64,000 nucleotides of DNA from Streptomyces sp. NBC_01465 (GCF_036227325.1 NZ_CP109467.1:8184001-8248000), one strand, 5' to 3'; positions 1 through 8,629 are shown, counted from the first letter of the stretch. The notes: a model not told the origin generated them from the sequence alone. Program-made: numbers and translations.

Positions 1-866
1 GAGACCTCGCGGGCGATGGACGGATCCTGTGCGGCGGTGAAGTCCTTCACGCCGGTGACCTTGAACTCCGGTGCTCCGGAGCCGAGACGGCGGAACGCGT
101 CGTCGCGCAGCGAGAAGAGATCGCCGGTGAGGCTGCGGGCGCTGGCCACGGTGAAGTCCCAGGCCAGGTAGAGACCCCTGGTCGTCACATGGCGGCGCTG
201 CAGCGCGTCGAGCGCGGGCCGCAGAGCGCGCTGACGCTCGTACAGCGGGTTGCTGCGGGGGAGCCGGTGGCCGGACACCGCCCTGAACGCCTCGGAGGCC
301 GGCAGCGTACGGCCGTCGGAGCCCTTGAGGGAGCGCAGGGCCACCACATAGCGGTGGCCCTCGCGGAAGTTGCGGGCCGGGTGGACGAGCAGCGCCTGGC
401 GGTCGGGGCTCGTGGCATTGGAGTCCAACTCCGCCCAGTACGGCCACCGTTCGCCCGTCGCGGCGTCCATCAGCACGATGGGGGCGTTCGCGTCGAGCGA
501 GCGGCCGATGTCGGTGAGCGGTGCGGCGCCGGTGGCGTTCAGATCGAGCCCGGGCACCTGCACGATCAACGCCGAACCCGGTGAGAAGCCGTCGGAGCGG
601 TTCCAGGCGGTGGGGTCCGCGGGGACGCCCGCCGCGTTCGTGGGGAGCGTGGCGGAGGTGAAGTCCACCCGCCGCCCGGTGGCAGTGGAGGAATCGGCGC
701 GCGTGAACCAGTCGTTGGGGAACGGCAGCAGGCACTCGGCGGGGGCGAGAGGGTCGCAGCCGCGCACCTGTGCGTGAGTGGCGGCGGCCTGGGACGTGGT
801 GGGCGACAGCAGTGCGGCGGCGGCGCCGAGCGCCGCCGCCAGCACCGTGAGAACACGGATGCGCAT
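1..866 (-). CDS. secreted protein of unknown function (3' end outside window)
   Basis: The ATG at 866 opens a protein beginning MRIRVLTVLAAALGAAAALL, a clear Sec signal peptide ending near SQAA. The mature part starts with a Cys-containing stretch (GCDPLAPAECLLPFPNDWF) and continues with PYWAELDSNA and HRYVVALRSLKGSDG. I recognise this as a recurring actinobacterial exported protein type with no assigned reaction that I can name. No catalytic motif is visible in the 288 codons present, and the C-terminal part lies off the left edge. It starts 8 bases after the stop of the upstream lipase gene on the same strand, so the two are almost certainly co-transcribed, which suggests an extracellular role alongside an ester hydrolase. 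An unusual lipase or esterase is possible but unproven. Confidence 0.75.
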   Translation of the reverse strand, partial: MRIRVLTVLAAALGAAAALLSPTTSQAAATHAQVRGCDPLAPAECLLPFPNDWFTRADSSTATGRRVDFTSATLPTNAAGVPADPTAWNRSDGFSPGSALIVQVPGLDLNATGAAPLTDIGRSLDANAPIVLMDAATGERWPYWAELDSNATSPDRQALLVHPARNFREGHRYVVALRSLKGSDGRTLPASEAFRAVSGHRLPRSNPLYERQRALRPALDALQRRHVTTRGLYLAWDFTVASARSLTGDLFSLRDDAFRRLGSGAPEFKVTGVKDFTAAQDPSIAREV

Positions 867-874
867 GAGTTCGG

Positions 875-1786
875 TCAGCCGCCGATCCGGGCGGCGACGA
901 AGTTCGCGTACGCCGCCTCGCCGAGCGCGTTGGGGTGCAGCGGTGCCGCCAGGTTGGTCGGCACGAAGCCCTCCAGCCACTTCACGCCCGGCACCTGGCA
1001 GGCGTCGTGCCCCTTGCTCGGCGTCCGTACGTCGACGTACTCGGCGCCGTGGTCGGCCGACTGCGCGGCTATCACCCCGTTCATCCGGTCGACGCTGCCC
1101 TGCAGCCAGTCGGCGTCACTGCCGAGCACCGGCACGACCGGCCAGCAGCCGCCCTTCTTGATGTAGTCGCCGTACCCCGTGACCAGGACCCGGGCCTGCG
1201 GGGAGCGCTGGTGAATGGTGTCCAGTACGGCGGCGAGCTTCGGCCCCAGCGCGTCGATGCGCAGCGCCTCCTGGTCGACCCCGTCCTGGACGTACGAGTC
1301 CTTGCAGTGGTCGCCGAACGGGTTGAGCTGCATACAGTTCTGTGCGACGCCCACCAGACCGGCATCATTGCCGCCGATGGTGAGCGAGACCAGGGTGGTG
1401 TCCGCGCTCAGCGCGTCGAACTGCGGCGGGGCGGTGCCCGCGTCCACCCCCAGCAGGGAGAGCTTCTGCGGCTGCGTCATGTCACCGGTGTCCGCGCCGC
1501 TGCACGTCACGTCTCGGAACTCGTCGACGTTCAGCCGGGCGGCCAGCAGGTGCGCGTAGTTGCGCGTCGAGCGGCCGCAGGCGAGCGGCCCGGTGATGGG
1601 CGGCACCAGCGGACCCGAGGCCATCGAGTCGCCGAGCGCCACATAGACCTGTCGCGCCGCGGTGTCGGCCGACGCGGGGGACGCGCCGACACCCAGCGCG
1701 GTGCCCGCCAGTGCGGCCACGCCCAGGGCCGTCCTGGCCAGTCGGCGGAGTCTCGGGCAATTCCCTTTGCTGTACGGAGAGTTCAC
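875..1786 (-). CDS. secreted SGNH/GDSL-family lipase or esterase
   Basis: This 303-residue protein starts at a GTG at 1786 and has a signal peptide (cleavage near residue 41, SPASA-DT). It carries the SGNH hydrolase blocks: GDS with nucleophile Ser54 in block I (YVALGDSMASG), a conserved Gly region, GGND in block III (TIGGNDAGL) and HPN with the catalytic His near residue 284 (LHPNALGEAAY). Six cysteines (10, 69, 94 and later pairs such as CMQLNPFGDHC) resemble the disulfide-stabilised Streptomyces extracellular lipases of this family. The expected role is hydrolysis of acyl esters outside the cell; the substrate cannot be read from sequence. It is first of a two-gene unit with the secreted protein at 1-866 and is divergent from the PucR-type regulator at 1898, which could control it. 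Confidence 0.9.
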   Translation of the reverse strand: MNSPYSKGNCPRLRRLARTALGVAALAGTALGVGASPASADTAARQVYVALGDSMASGPLVPPITGPLACGRSTRNYAHLLAARLNVDEFRDVTCSGADTGDMTQPQKLSLLGVDAGTAPPQFDALSADTTLVSLTIGGNDAGLVGVAQNCMQLNPFGDHCKDSYVQDGVDQEALRIDALGPKLAAVLDTIHQRSPQARVLVTGYGDYIKKGGCWPVVPVLGSDADWLQGSVDRMNGVIAAQSADHGAEYVDVRTPSKGHDACQVPGVKWLEGFVPTNLAAPLHPNALGEAAYANFVAARIGG

Positions 1787-1897
1787 TGCGGCTCCCGGCT
1801 GCTGTCACTGCGGTGATGGACTGTGCCGCCGGTTATCTTGCAGACTCAAGTGACGCTCTTTAACTGGTGGGTAACGCAGACTTCGGCGGGGGCCTTT

Positions 1898-3157
1898 GTG
1901 ACGCATGACAAAGAAGCGGGACCGCCCGGGCCGGGGAGGGCGCTGTGGATCGGCGGCCGCCCGGTCGCTCCGTACCTCAGGGCCCGGGTTCCCGTCCTCG
2001 CCCGCCGGGTCGTCGACCGGCTCCTCGCCGAACTGCCCGTCTACGCGGGCCTGCCGAGCGAGGAGGTCGCGGGCGACATCGCCGACATCGTCCAGCACAA
2101 TCTGCGGCTCTTCGCCGACGTGGTCGAACACCGGCGCCCCGCCACCGACGCCGAACTCGACCAGCAGCGCGACTCCGCAGCCCAGCGCGCCGAGGAGGGG
2201 GTGCCGCTGGACGCCATTCTCACCGCGTACCACCTCGGCACGGCGATGTGCTGGGACGAGATCTCCGCGGAAGCGGGCCCGGGCGAACTCGCCGACGTAC
2301 AGGAGGCCGTCGCCCACATCATGGTGCTGCAGCGGCAGTTGACCTCGGCCGTCAGCGCCGCCTACCTGGAGGCGCGGCAGATCCTCGACAGCCAGGAGCA
2401 CGGCGGGCGCCACGCCCTGATGGCCGCGCTGCTCACCGGCGACGCACCGGGACTGCTGCGGGCAGGACCCCGCCCCGCAGCGCTCTACGCCGCCCTCACC
2501 GTCTCCTTCGGCGCGCACCCCGACGAGGCGGAGCCAGGGCCTGGCGCGCGCATCGCCACCCGCCGCAAGATCCGACGCGTACGGGCGGCACTCGACCGGT
2601 ACGCGGGCGAGCCGGCCCTGACCGCGCTCGACAGCGAGGGCGGCACCGTCCTGCTGCCGGTGGCCGCCCCGCCGCCCTGGGAGGAGCTCTGCGTGCTGAT
2701 CGACGGGGCCGCGCGCTCGGCCTCCGTACCGGTCACGGCGGCAGGTGATGTCGTCGAGCCTGCTGCCGTCCCCGGCGCGGTGGCGCACACCGCGGAGATC
2801 GTCGACGTCGTACGGTCGACCGGGCGCGGTCCGGGCCTCTACCGGCTCTCGGACGTCCTCCTCGACTACCAGCTGAGCCGGCCGAGCGTGGCCCGCGACG
2901 GGCTGGCCCGGCTGGTCGCCCCGCTGGAGAGCAGACCGGAGCTGCTGCACACCCTGGAGACGTACCTGGGCTGCGGCCTCGACCGCAGGTCAGCGGCGGC
3001 AGCCCTGCACATCCACCCCAACACGGTCGACTACCGCATCCGCCGCATCGCCCGGCTCACCGGCCTCTCACCGTCCCGCCCCACCGACCTCCAGCACCTC
3101 AACGCGGCTCTGGTGGCCCGCAGTTCGCTCCTGGGCGCATCCCAGCCGCAGTCCTAG
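1898..3157 (+). CDS. PucR/CdaR-type helix-turn-helix transcriptional regulator
   Basis: The product has about 419 residues from a GTG at 1898 (VTHDKEAGPPG), preceded by a GGCGGGGG stretch; an in-frame GTG at 1823 would add 25 residues that look non-coding. The C-terminus carries the PucR-type HTH: a segment like YLGCGLDRRSAAAALHIHPNTVDYRIRRIARLTG, typical of the HTH_30 family. The N-terminal half is mostly helical (LAELPVYAGLPSEEVAGDIADIVQHNLRLF) and resembles the sensory region of other Streptomyces PucR-like proteins. It is divergent from the secreted lipase pair, so local control is plausible. Its stop codon overlaps that of the convergent PI-PLC-like gene by 4 bases. The ligand is unknown. 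Confidence 0.85.
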   Translation: MTHDKEAGPPGPGRALWIGGRPVAPYLRARVPVLARRVVDRLLAELPVYAGLPSEEVAGDIADIVQHNLRLFADVVEHRRPATDAELDQQRDSAAQRAEEGVPLDAILTAYHLGTAMCWDEISAEAGPGELADVQEAVAHIMVLQRQLTSAVSAAYLEARQILDSQEHGGRHALMAALLTGDAPGLLRAGPRPAALYAALTVSFGAHPDEAEPGPGARIATRRKIRRVRAALDRYAGEPALTALDSEGGTVLLPVAAPPPWEELCVLIDGAARSASVPVTAAGDVVEPAAVPGAVAHTAEIVDVVRSTGRGPGLYRLSDVLLDYQLSRPSVARDGLARLVAPLESRPELLHTLETYLGCGLDRRSAAAALHIHPNTVDYRIRRIARLTGLSPSRPTDLQHLNAALVARSSLLGASQPQS

Positions 3158-5319
3158 CCCCGCTCGGCGTTGAGCGCGTCGACCGCGCCTCGGGTGTTCC
3201 CGATCGTCGTGTAGTCGACGGCGACGAAGTTCACCGGCCGGCCGCGCTCCCGCTCGCAGGCGTGCGCGCGCTCCAGCACCTGCGCCTTGGTGTTGATCTT
3301 CCCCGCGTCCAGGCGGCTGCCGCCGGCGACGGTGATGAAGTGATTGAGCAGGAAGAGCCGCTTGCCGGTGCCCCCGCGGTGCGGGACGCAGCTCAGCTCC
3401 TCCGGGCTCTGGAAGGAGAAGGGCGTCTCCATCCCGTAGCGGTAGAAGTTCCGGTACCAGGGCGCGGGCCCGTCCGCCTGCTCGGCGAAGACCACCAGCC
3501 GCTTGCCGCTGTCGATCATCTCGCCGAGCGTCGGCCACGGGCGGTCGGGGTCCTCGTCCGGTACGTACAGAAGATCCTTCAGCCCCGCCTGGTCGAAGGC
3601 GCGCTCGGTCTCTTCGCCGCTGATGGCGTCCTGGACGATCAGTGTCAGGATCTCCGAGGGGTGTGCGCGCAGCCAGCCGCCGATCTGCTCCAGCGTCGGG
3701 ACGAGCGGGATCGCACCCGCCCGGCAGACCGCGTGGCAGAGCCAGGTTCCCTCGCGCGGCGGGTTGAACCGGTTGATGGCGGCGGCGAGTTGGCGCTGCT
3801 GCTCCTCGGGCAGCCCCGAGTCCTGGAGCCGCTCGGTGACGTCCTCGGGGCTCTCCCAGTGGTAGGTGTCGATCTGCAGGGCGCGCACGCCGCCGTTCAA
3901 CTGCCCGACGATCAGCGGGTCCTGCAGGGGACCGATGAACTTGTCGGCGGTCGTCGACATCGCGTTGTGGGAGGTGACCTGGGCGACCTCGTCGTACGGC
4001 CGGTCGCACAGTCGGCTGCTGCCCTGGCAGATACGAGGACCCTGCCCGGAGAAGGCGACGGGCACCAGGGCGATCCCGGCCAGCGCGAACGCCGTCGCTC
4101 CGGCCGCGGCCCGGACCGGCCGGCGCGGAGCGGCACCGAGCGCAGGGCGCGTGCGCAGCACCCAGGCCAGCGTGACCAGCAGGGCACCGGCCACGACCGG
4201 AATCACAGCCGTCACCAGCGCGACGGTCAGCGCCCGGTTCACCGCCGTCCGCTGGACGTCGTCCACCAGCCGGGCCACCGACTCCGGCCAGGACGCGGAG
4301 GGCTCGACGACCGACCCGCCCGTACTCCACCGGACGACCGCGACAGCGAGCGCGTACAGCAGCCCGCCCGCGGCGAGCGTCCAGCCCAGCAGCGTCAGGC
4401 GGCGCGAGAGCGAGGCGGGCCCGGTCAGCCAGAGCGCCGCCAGCGCCGCGAGCCCCAGGGCGGCGGCGACGGGCTCCACCACGCCCAGCGCCAGGCGGGT
4501 CGCGGACCGCACCTGGTGCACCGTGGCGAGGCCCCCCTCGGAGGTGTCGAGGTCCGCCGTGATGTTCCAGTTGCCGCCGTCCGCCGCCTCCCGGAGCTGT
4601 GCGGCGGCATCCTGCGTACGGCCCGAGAACGCGGCGGGCCCGACGGCCGCCAGTGCCGTACCGACGTCGCCGCTCTCCAGCGCCACCTCGACCTCGGGGC
4701 GCAGCGCCGCACGGTCGGCCGCCGGTACGGCTCTGAGCAGGGCGTCGGTGGCCGTTGCGGCCTCTTCGCGGGACAGGGCCAGCTTGGGCAGCCCGGCAGG
4801 CGCCCGGCCGGCGGCGATGTCGCGGGTGGCCTGGTCGAGACCCTGGACGAAGGCCTGGAAGTCGGGCTCGGGCTGCTGCTGCAGGGAGGCGACCAGGTCG
4901 CCGAAGTAGATCTGCGCGAGAGTGCCCACATTGGTGCTCAGCCGCCGCACGTCGACCGTCAGCCGCAGGGTGTCGTGTTCGCCCCGCAGATAGCCGATCA
5001 CCTCCGAGATCTGCTGGTCGGCCACGGAGCGCAGGGTCTCCGGCGGCAGCACGATCTTGAGGTTGGAGGTCAGGATCGCCTCGGGCACGGGCAGCTGCCC
5101 CAGCAGGTTCCTGGTCACCGGGGTGATCTGCGGGTCGACCAGCACCTCGTCGTAGACCCGGTCCCAGGCGTGCTCGTCGTCGAGCGCGGAGCGGTAGAAA
5201 CCGGCGCTGAGGACGGTGCTGCGCGCGGTGGCCGCCCCGGCCACGGCGACGACGCACAGGACGGCGAGCACACACAGGACCGGGCGGAGCACCCTCAGGA
5301 CAGAGGCTGGCAGACCCAT
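3154..5319 (-). CDS. membrane protein with C-terminal PI-PLC-like phosphodiesterase domain
   Basis: I start this 721-residue protein at the ATG at 5319 (MGLPASVLRVLRPVLCVLAVL), because the longer frame runs into the divergent glutaminase gene and lacks coding character. It has one N-terminal membrane segment, a mostly helical extracytoplasmic region (residues about 40-260), then three or four membrane segments (about 285-450). The last 250 residues form a PLC-like TIM barrel: SHNAM with the first catalytic His, GVRALQIDTYHW for the metal/second-shell acids, and LCHAVC at the second His position. PI-PLC-like bacterial proteins cleave phosphodiesters without needing calcium; here the active site probably faces outside. 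The substrate is unknown. The stop codon shares the CTAG overlap with the PucR-type regulator. Confidence 0.82.
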   Translation of the reverse strand: MGLPASVLRVLRPVLCVLAVLCVVAVAGAATARSTVLSAGFYRSALDDEHAWDRVYDEVLVDPQITPVTRNLLGQLPVPEAILTSNLKIVLPPETLRSVADQQISEVIGYLRGEHDTLRLTVDVRRLSTNVGTLAQIYFGDLVASLQQQPEPDFQAFVQGLDQATRDIAAGRAPAGLPKLALSREEAATATDALLRAVPAADRAALRPEVEVALESGDVGTALAAVGPAAFSGRTQDAAAQLREAADGGNWNITADLDTSEGGLATVHQVRSATRLALGVVEPVAAALGLAALAALWLTGPASLSRRLTLLGWTLAAGGLLYALAVAVVRWSTGGSVVEPSASWPESVARLVDDVQRTAVNRALTVALVTAVIPVVAGALLVTLAWVLRTRPALGAAPRRPVRAAAGATAFALAGIALVPVAFSGQGPRICQGSSRLCDRPYDEVAQVTSHNAMSTTADKFIGPLQDPLIVGQLNGGVRALQIDTYHWESPEDVTERLQDSGLPEEQQRQLAAAINRFNPPREGTWLCHAVCRAGAIPLVPTLEQIGGWLRAHPSEILTLIVQDAISGEETERAFDQAGLKDLLYVPDEDPDRPWPTLGEMIDSGKRLVVFAEQADGPAPWYRNFYRYGMETPFSFQSPEELSCVPHRGGTGKRLFLLNHFITVAGGSRLDAGKINTKAQVLERAHACERERGRPVNFVAVDYTTIGNTRGAVDALNAERG

Positions 5320-5387
5320 GGATCCATGCTGTGCCTGCTGCACCGCGGTGGCGACCCGGGCGCAGGCGCACCAGCCCTTTTCATGCC

Positions 5388-5393
5388 TACGAT
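5388..5393 (+). promoter_or_regulatory. candidate -10 element for leaderless glutaminase transcript
   Basis: TACGAT lies six bases upstream of the ATG at 5400 and there is no Shine-Dalgarno sequence in front of that ATG. In Streptomyces this spacing (TANNNT, then 6-7 bases, then the start codon) is characteristic of leaderless mRNAs. No good -35 is visible. Confidence 0.4.
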
Positions 5394-5399
5394 GACGAA

Positions 5400-6641
5400 A
5401 TGGTGACGTACCGCCCCATGCCCGGAGTGGTGACCGACTCGCTGGCAGAGCTCCACGAGCGCTTCGCACCGCTGCGCGAGGGCAGCCTCGCCGACTACAT
5501 CCCCCAGCTGGCACTGGCCGACCCGGAAGCCTTCGGGATCGCCCTGGTGAGCATGGAGGGCCACTGCTACCAGGCAGGAACGGCGCAGACCCCGTTCACC
5601 GTCCAGTCGGTGTCAAAACCCTTCGTCTACGCCCTCGCCCTGTCCTGCCTCGGCCTGGACGAGGTGACCCGCTGGGTCGGTACGGAGCCGAGCGGCGACG
5701 CGTTCAACGCCATCAGCCTGGAGCCGCGTACCGGCAGGCCGGCGAACGCGATGATCAACGCGGGGGCGATCGCCACCACGGGCCTGGTGTCCGGAGCCAC
5801 CCAGAAGGAGCGGTTCGGCCACATCCTGGACTGTCTGAGCCGGTTCGCGGGACGCCCCCTCGACGTCGACGAAGCCGTGTACGCGTCGGAGGCGAAGACT
5901 GGGGACCGCAATCGCGCCCTGGCCTTCCTGATGAGCAGCGCGGGGTCGCTGCCCGGCGATCCGGCCGAGGTGGTGGACACCTACTTCCAGCAGTGTTCGG
6001 TACGGGTGACCACGGCCGACCTCGCCGTGATGACCGCGACCCTGGCCAACGGCGGGGTCAACCCGGTGAACGGCGACACGGTGGTGGCCGAGGAGGTCGC
6101 GGTGCAGGTGCTCTCCGTGATGGCCTCGTGCGGCATGTACGACGCGTCCGGCGACTGGCTGCTGCACGTGGGGCTTCCCGCGAAGAGCGGAGTCTCCGGC
6201 GGACTGGTCGCGGCCGGCCCCGGCCGCTTCGGAGTCGCCGTCTTCAGCCCGCTGCTCGACGTGCACGGCAACTCGGTCCGCGGGGTTGCCGCGCTGCGGG
6301 ACCTGTCCGAGCGGTACGGACTGCATCTGATGCGCCGTCCCGTGCAGTTCTCCCCGACGCTGACGCGCGCCACCGCGGACGGCGATCGCGAACTGCGCCT
6401 GGTGGCACGGGGATTCCTCGACTTCACCGCCGTGGAGCGGCTCCTCCACGGCCTGGCGCCCGGGGCGCCGGAGCCGGGTGGCCGACTGGTGCTCGACCTG
6501 ACGGCCGTCACGGGCGTCGACCCGTTCGCGGCGCGCCTGCTGCGGGCGGCGCTGGCACGGGCGGAACGCGGCGGGCACCCGGCGACCTTGGTGGGTGGAG
6601 GGGTGCTGGACTCCGATCCGGAGGCGGTATTTCCGGGATGA
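5400..6641 (+). CDS. glsA: glutaminase A fused to a C-terminal STAS domain
   Basis: The 413-residue product has a serine-dependent glutaminase domain (residues about 10-300) hydrolysing L-glutamine to glutamate and ammonia. The beta-lactamase-fold signature SVSK (Ser70/Lys73, in FTVQSVSKPF), NAMINAGAI, SSAGSLPGD, and the late block GLPAKSGVSGG all match the family. Residues about 330-413 form a STAS-like domain (LVLDLTAVTGVDPFAARLLRAALARAERGGH), a known C-terminal partner in some actinobacterial glutaminases that may mediate regulation or protein contacts. The start is set at ATG 5400 because a -10-like TACGAT sits six bases upstream, implying a leaderless message; GTG 5403 is an alternative. 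It is divergent from the PI-PLC-like membrane protein. Confidence 0.92.
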   Translation: MVTYRPMPGVVTDSLAELHERFAPLREGSLADYIPQLALADPEAFGIALVSMEGHCYQAGTAQTPFTVQSVSKPFVYALALSCLGLDEVTRWVGTEPSGDAFNAISLEPRTGRPANAMINAGAIATTGLVSGATQKERFGHILDCLSRFAGRPLDVDEAVYASEAKTGDRNRALAFLMSSAGSLPGDPAEVVDTYFQQCSVRVTTADLAVMTATLANGGVNPVNGDTVVAEEVAVQVLSVMASCGMYDASGDWLLHVGLPAKSGVSGGLVAAGPGRFGVAVFSPLLDVHGNSVRGVAALRDLSERYGLHLMRRPVQFSPTLTRATADGDRELRLVARGFLDFTAVERLLHGLAPGAPEPGGRLVLDLTAVTGVDPFAARLLRAALARAERGGHPATLVGGGVLDSDPEAVFPG

Positions 6642-6746
6642 TTCATGCATAACGCGGCATAACGACCCATCTTTCCTGGTGCGAGACTGCCGCCGCTGCC
6701 GGGTGCGGTTTACCGTGGGACTTCCGGTCGGGGGGAGTGTGGCGGC

Positions 6747-7256
6747 GTGGACACTGCTTGGAAGATCCTTGTGGTGGACGACCGCGAGGACAACCTCTTC
6801 GCGGTCGAAAGCGTGCTGCGCCCCGTGGGTCGCCCGGTGATCTGTGCGCGCAGTGGGGACGAAGCGCTCAAGACGGTCATGCGTGGCGGGATAGCGGTGA
6901 TCGTTCTCGATGTGATCATGCCGCAGATGGACGGCCTCGAGGTGCTCGCGTACCTGAAGAAGCTGGATCACACGCGGGATCTGCCGGTCATCCTGATGAC
7001 CGGTCTGGGCCGGGACGACGATCTCGCGGCCCGCGCCTACCACCTCGGTGTCGCGGACTTCCTGGTCAAGCCCGTCGATCCCTGGGCCGTACGGGCCAAG
7101 GTCCGGGTGCTGGCCGACCTCTACGCCGAGAACCAGAATCTGCGGCGGCGTCTCGATGCCGCGCTGGCCGGCGGTGGCGGGTATTCCGACACGCGGGTTC
7201 CTGTCCAGCGTGACGGTCCCGACGACCACGGCCGGGTCGTCAAAGCGGCGGACTGA
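6747..7256 (+). CDS. orphan response regulator, receiver domain only
   Basis: This 169-residue protein starts at GTG 6747 behind a GGGGGGAG ribosome binding site. It is a CheY-like receiver: acidic pair Asp11-Asp12, phospho-acceptor Asp55 (VIVLDVIMPQMDG), switch Thr85 (ILMTG) and Lys108 (FLVKPVD). After residue 125 there is a short coiled segment (LADLYAENQNLRRRLDAAL) and a disordered tail, but no DNA-binding or enzymatic output domain. Such stand-alone receivers often pair with hybrid or GAF/PAS-rich histidine kinases of phosphorelays; none is encoded here. It converges with the Rho paralogue, with only three bases between stop codons. Confidence 0.88.
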   Translation: MDTAWKILVVDDREDNLFAVESVLRPVGRPVICARSGDEALKTVMRGGIAVIVLDVIMPQMDGLEVLAYLKKLDHTRDLPVILMTGLGRDDDLAARAYHLGVADFLVKPVDPWAVRAKVRVLADLYAENQNLRRRLDAALAGGGGYSDTRVPVQRDGPDDHGRVVKAAD

Positions 7257-7259
7257 GGG

Positions 7260-8396
7260 TCAGGCGCCGGGGACGGTCTGGTGGATCTGCCGGAGGAAGG
7301 TCGCGTTGTCCGGCGTGGCGCGGAGCTTGCTCAGGAGCGTCTCCAGGGTGGCCTGGTTGTCCCGGGTGTGCAGGACGCGGCGCAGTCCGCGTACGGCGTT
7401 CAACTCGGCGGCGGGAACCAGGAGTTCCTCGCGGCGGGTGCCGGACGGGGTGATGTCGACGGCGGGGAAGACCCGGTTGTCCGCGAGAGCGCGGTCCAGG
7501 CGCAGCTCCATGTTGCCGGTGCTCTTCAGCTCTTCGAAGAAGTAGTTGTCGGCCCGGGAGCCGGTGTCGACGAGCGCCGTGGCGAGGATCGTGAGGGAAC
7601 CGGCCTCCTCGGTGTTGCGCGCGGCACCGAACAGGCGCTTGGGGCCGTTCACGGCGGCCGCGTCGACGCCGCCGCTGAGGGTGCGGCCACCGGTCGAGGC
7701 CGCGTTGTTGTGGGCCCGGCAGAGCCGGGTGAGGGAGTCGAGCAGGATCACGACGTCCTGGCCCTGCTCGACGAGGCGCTTGGCACGCTCCACGGCGAGT
7801 TCGGCCAGGGCGATGTGTTCCTTCGCCGGCCGGTCGAAGGTGGAGGCGAGGACCTCGCCCCGTACGGAACGGCGCATGTCGGTGACCTCCTCGGGCCGCT
7901 CGTCCAGCAGCACCACCATCAGGTGGCACTCCGGGTGGTTGGCGGCGATGGAGGCGGCGAGCTGCTGCAGCAGTACGGTCTTGCCGGTCTTGGGCGGCGC
8001 GACGATGAGTCCGCGCTGGCCCTTGCCGACCGGTGCGACGAGATCGACCAGCCGGGTCGTCACGCCCCCGGCGGGGCTTTCGAGCCGGAGCCGCTGGTCG
8101 GGGTGGAGCGGGGTGAGGTCGCGGAAGTGCGGCCGGCCGCGCAGCGCTCCGGGCTCACGGCCGTTGACGCGCTCGACTCGGCTGAGGATGCGCTGCTTGG
8201 CGCAGGCGCCTTCGACGACATCGCCCGTACGCAGGGCGTGTTGGCGGATCAGGGCGGCGGACACCTGGGTGTCGCCGGACGAGGGAAGGCAGTTGGCGGA
8301 ACGGAGGAAACCGTTCCCCTGGCGTGTGACGTCCAGGACGCCGGTGACCTGGGTCAAAGGGGTCTGGACAGGCGGGTGTTCGAGTGTGGTGGTCAT
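7260..8396 (-). CDS. short Rho-type transcription termination factor (paralogue)
   Basis: The 378-residue product matches Rho from the cold-shock-like RNA-binding domain to the C-terminus: GVLDVTRQGNGFLRS (about 19-33), Walker A APPKTGKT (133-140), LLDERPEEVTDMRR, DVVILLDSLTRLCRAHN (Walker B), GGVDAAAV (Q-loop side) and SGTRREELL. It lacks the N-terminal helical bundle and the long Arg/Gly-rich insert typical of Streptomyces housekeeping Rho, so it is probably a second copy. From my recollection of E. coli Rho, primary-site residues Phe62, Tyr80 and Tyr110 align with Asn28, Gln44 and Gln68 here, while Phe64 and Arg66 are kept (Phe30, Arg32). The ATPase and secondary-site loops look intact. 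It likely keeps motor function with altered RNA choice. A GAAAGGA site precedes the ATG. Confidence 0.9.
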   Translation of the reverse strand: MTTTLEHPPVQTPLTQVTGVLDVTRQGNGFLRSANCLPSSGDTQVSAALIRQHALRTGDVVEGACAKQRILSRVERVNGREPGALRGRPHFRDLTPLHPDQRLRLESPAGGVTTRLVDLVAPVGKGQRGLIVAPPKTGKTVLLQQLAASIAANHPECHLMVVLLDERPEEVTDMRRSVRGEVLASTFDRPAKEHIALAELAVERAKRLVEQGQDVVILLDSLTRLCRAHNNAASTGGRTLSGGVDAAAVNGPKRLFGAARNTEEAGSLTILATALVDTGSRADNYFFEELKSTGNMELRLDRALADNRVFPAVDITPSGTRREELLVPAAELNAVRGLRRVLHTRDNQATLETLLSKLRATPDNATFLRQIHQTVPGA

Positions 8397-8616
8397 GATG
8401 GATGTCCTTTCGCGGACAGGATGAAGTGAGTCCCGGCGGGGGTGGGGGCGGTGACATCACGCCCCGGACGACGGGCAGAGAAGCCCTGGGCCGGGAAGGA
8501 AGAGGTAGTGCAGAGGTGCTGGATCGCGGGTCGGAAACGACGGGCGCATCAGCGGGGTGAAGAGGAACAAGCACCGGCGCCGTCATCGCGGCGTACACAA
8601 GTGCTGTACGCACCAT
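8397..8616 (-). promoter_or_regulatory. long C-rich leader of the Rho paralogue, candidate autoregulatory region
   Basis: About 220 bases precede the ATG at 8396 on the minus strand. The stretch complementary to roughly 8478-8540 is C- and pyrimidine-rich with few G residues (for example CACTACCTCTTCCTTCCC), the composition expected of a Rho loading (rut) site. E. coli rho is known to be controlled by Rho-dependent attenuation in its leader, so an equivalent loop is a reasonable inference. An out-of-frame ORF from 8616 runs across the rho start; it has no clear coding signature and I do not call it a gene. Confidence 0.35.
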
Positions 8617-8629
8617 AGCACGACTTGTG
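8596..8629. promoter_or_regulatory. interrupted inverted repeat in the divergent rho-paralogue/methyltransferase promoter region
   Basis: CACAAGTGCT (8596-8605) is mirrored by AGCACGACTTGTG (8617-8629) with a three-base bulge. It lies between the two divergent genes and could be an operator or an RNA hairpin. No cognate regulator is adjacent. Confidence 0.3.

Noticed and set aside
8155..8616. Upstream ORF overlapping the Rho paralogue start as a leader peptide
   Set aside because: It has no ribosome binding site that I can see, is poly-Pro rich from C-rich sequence, and continues antisense-like inside rho in another frame.
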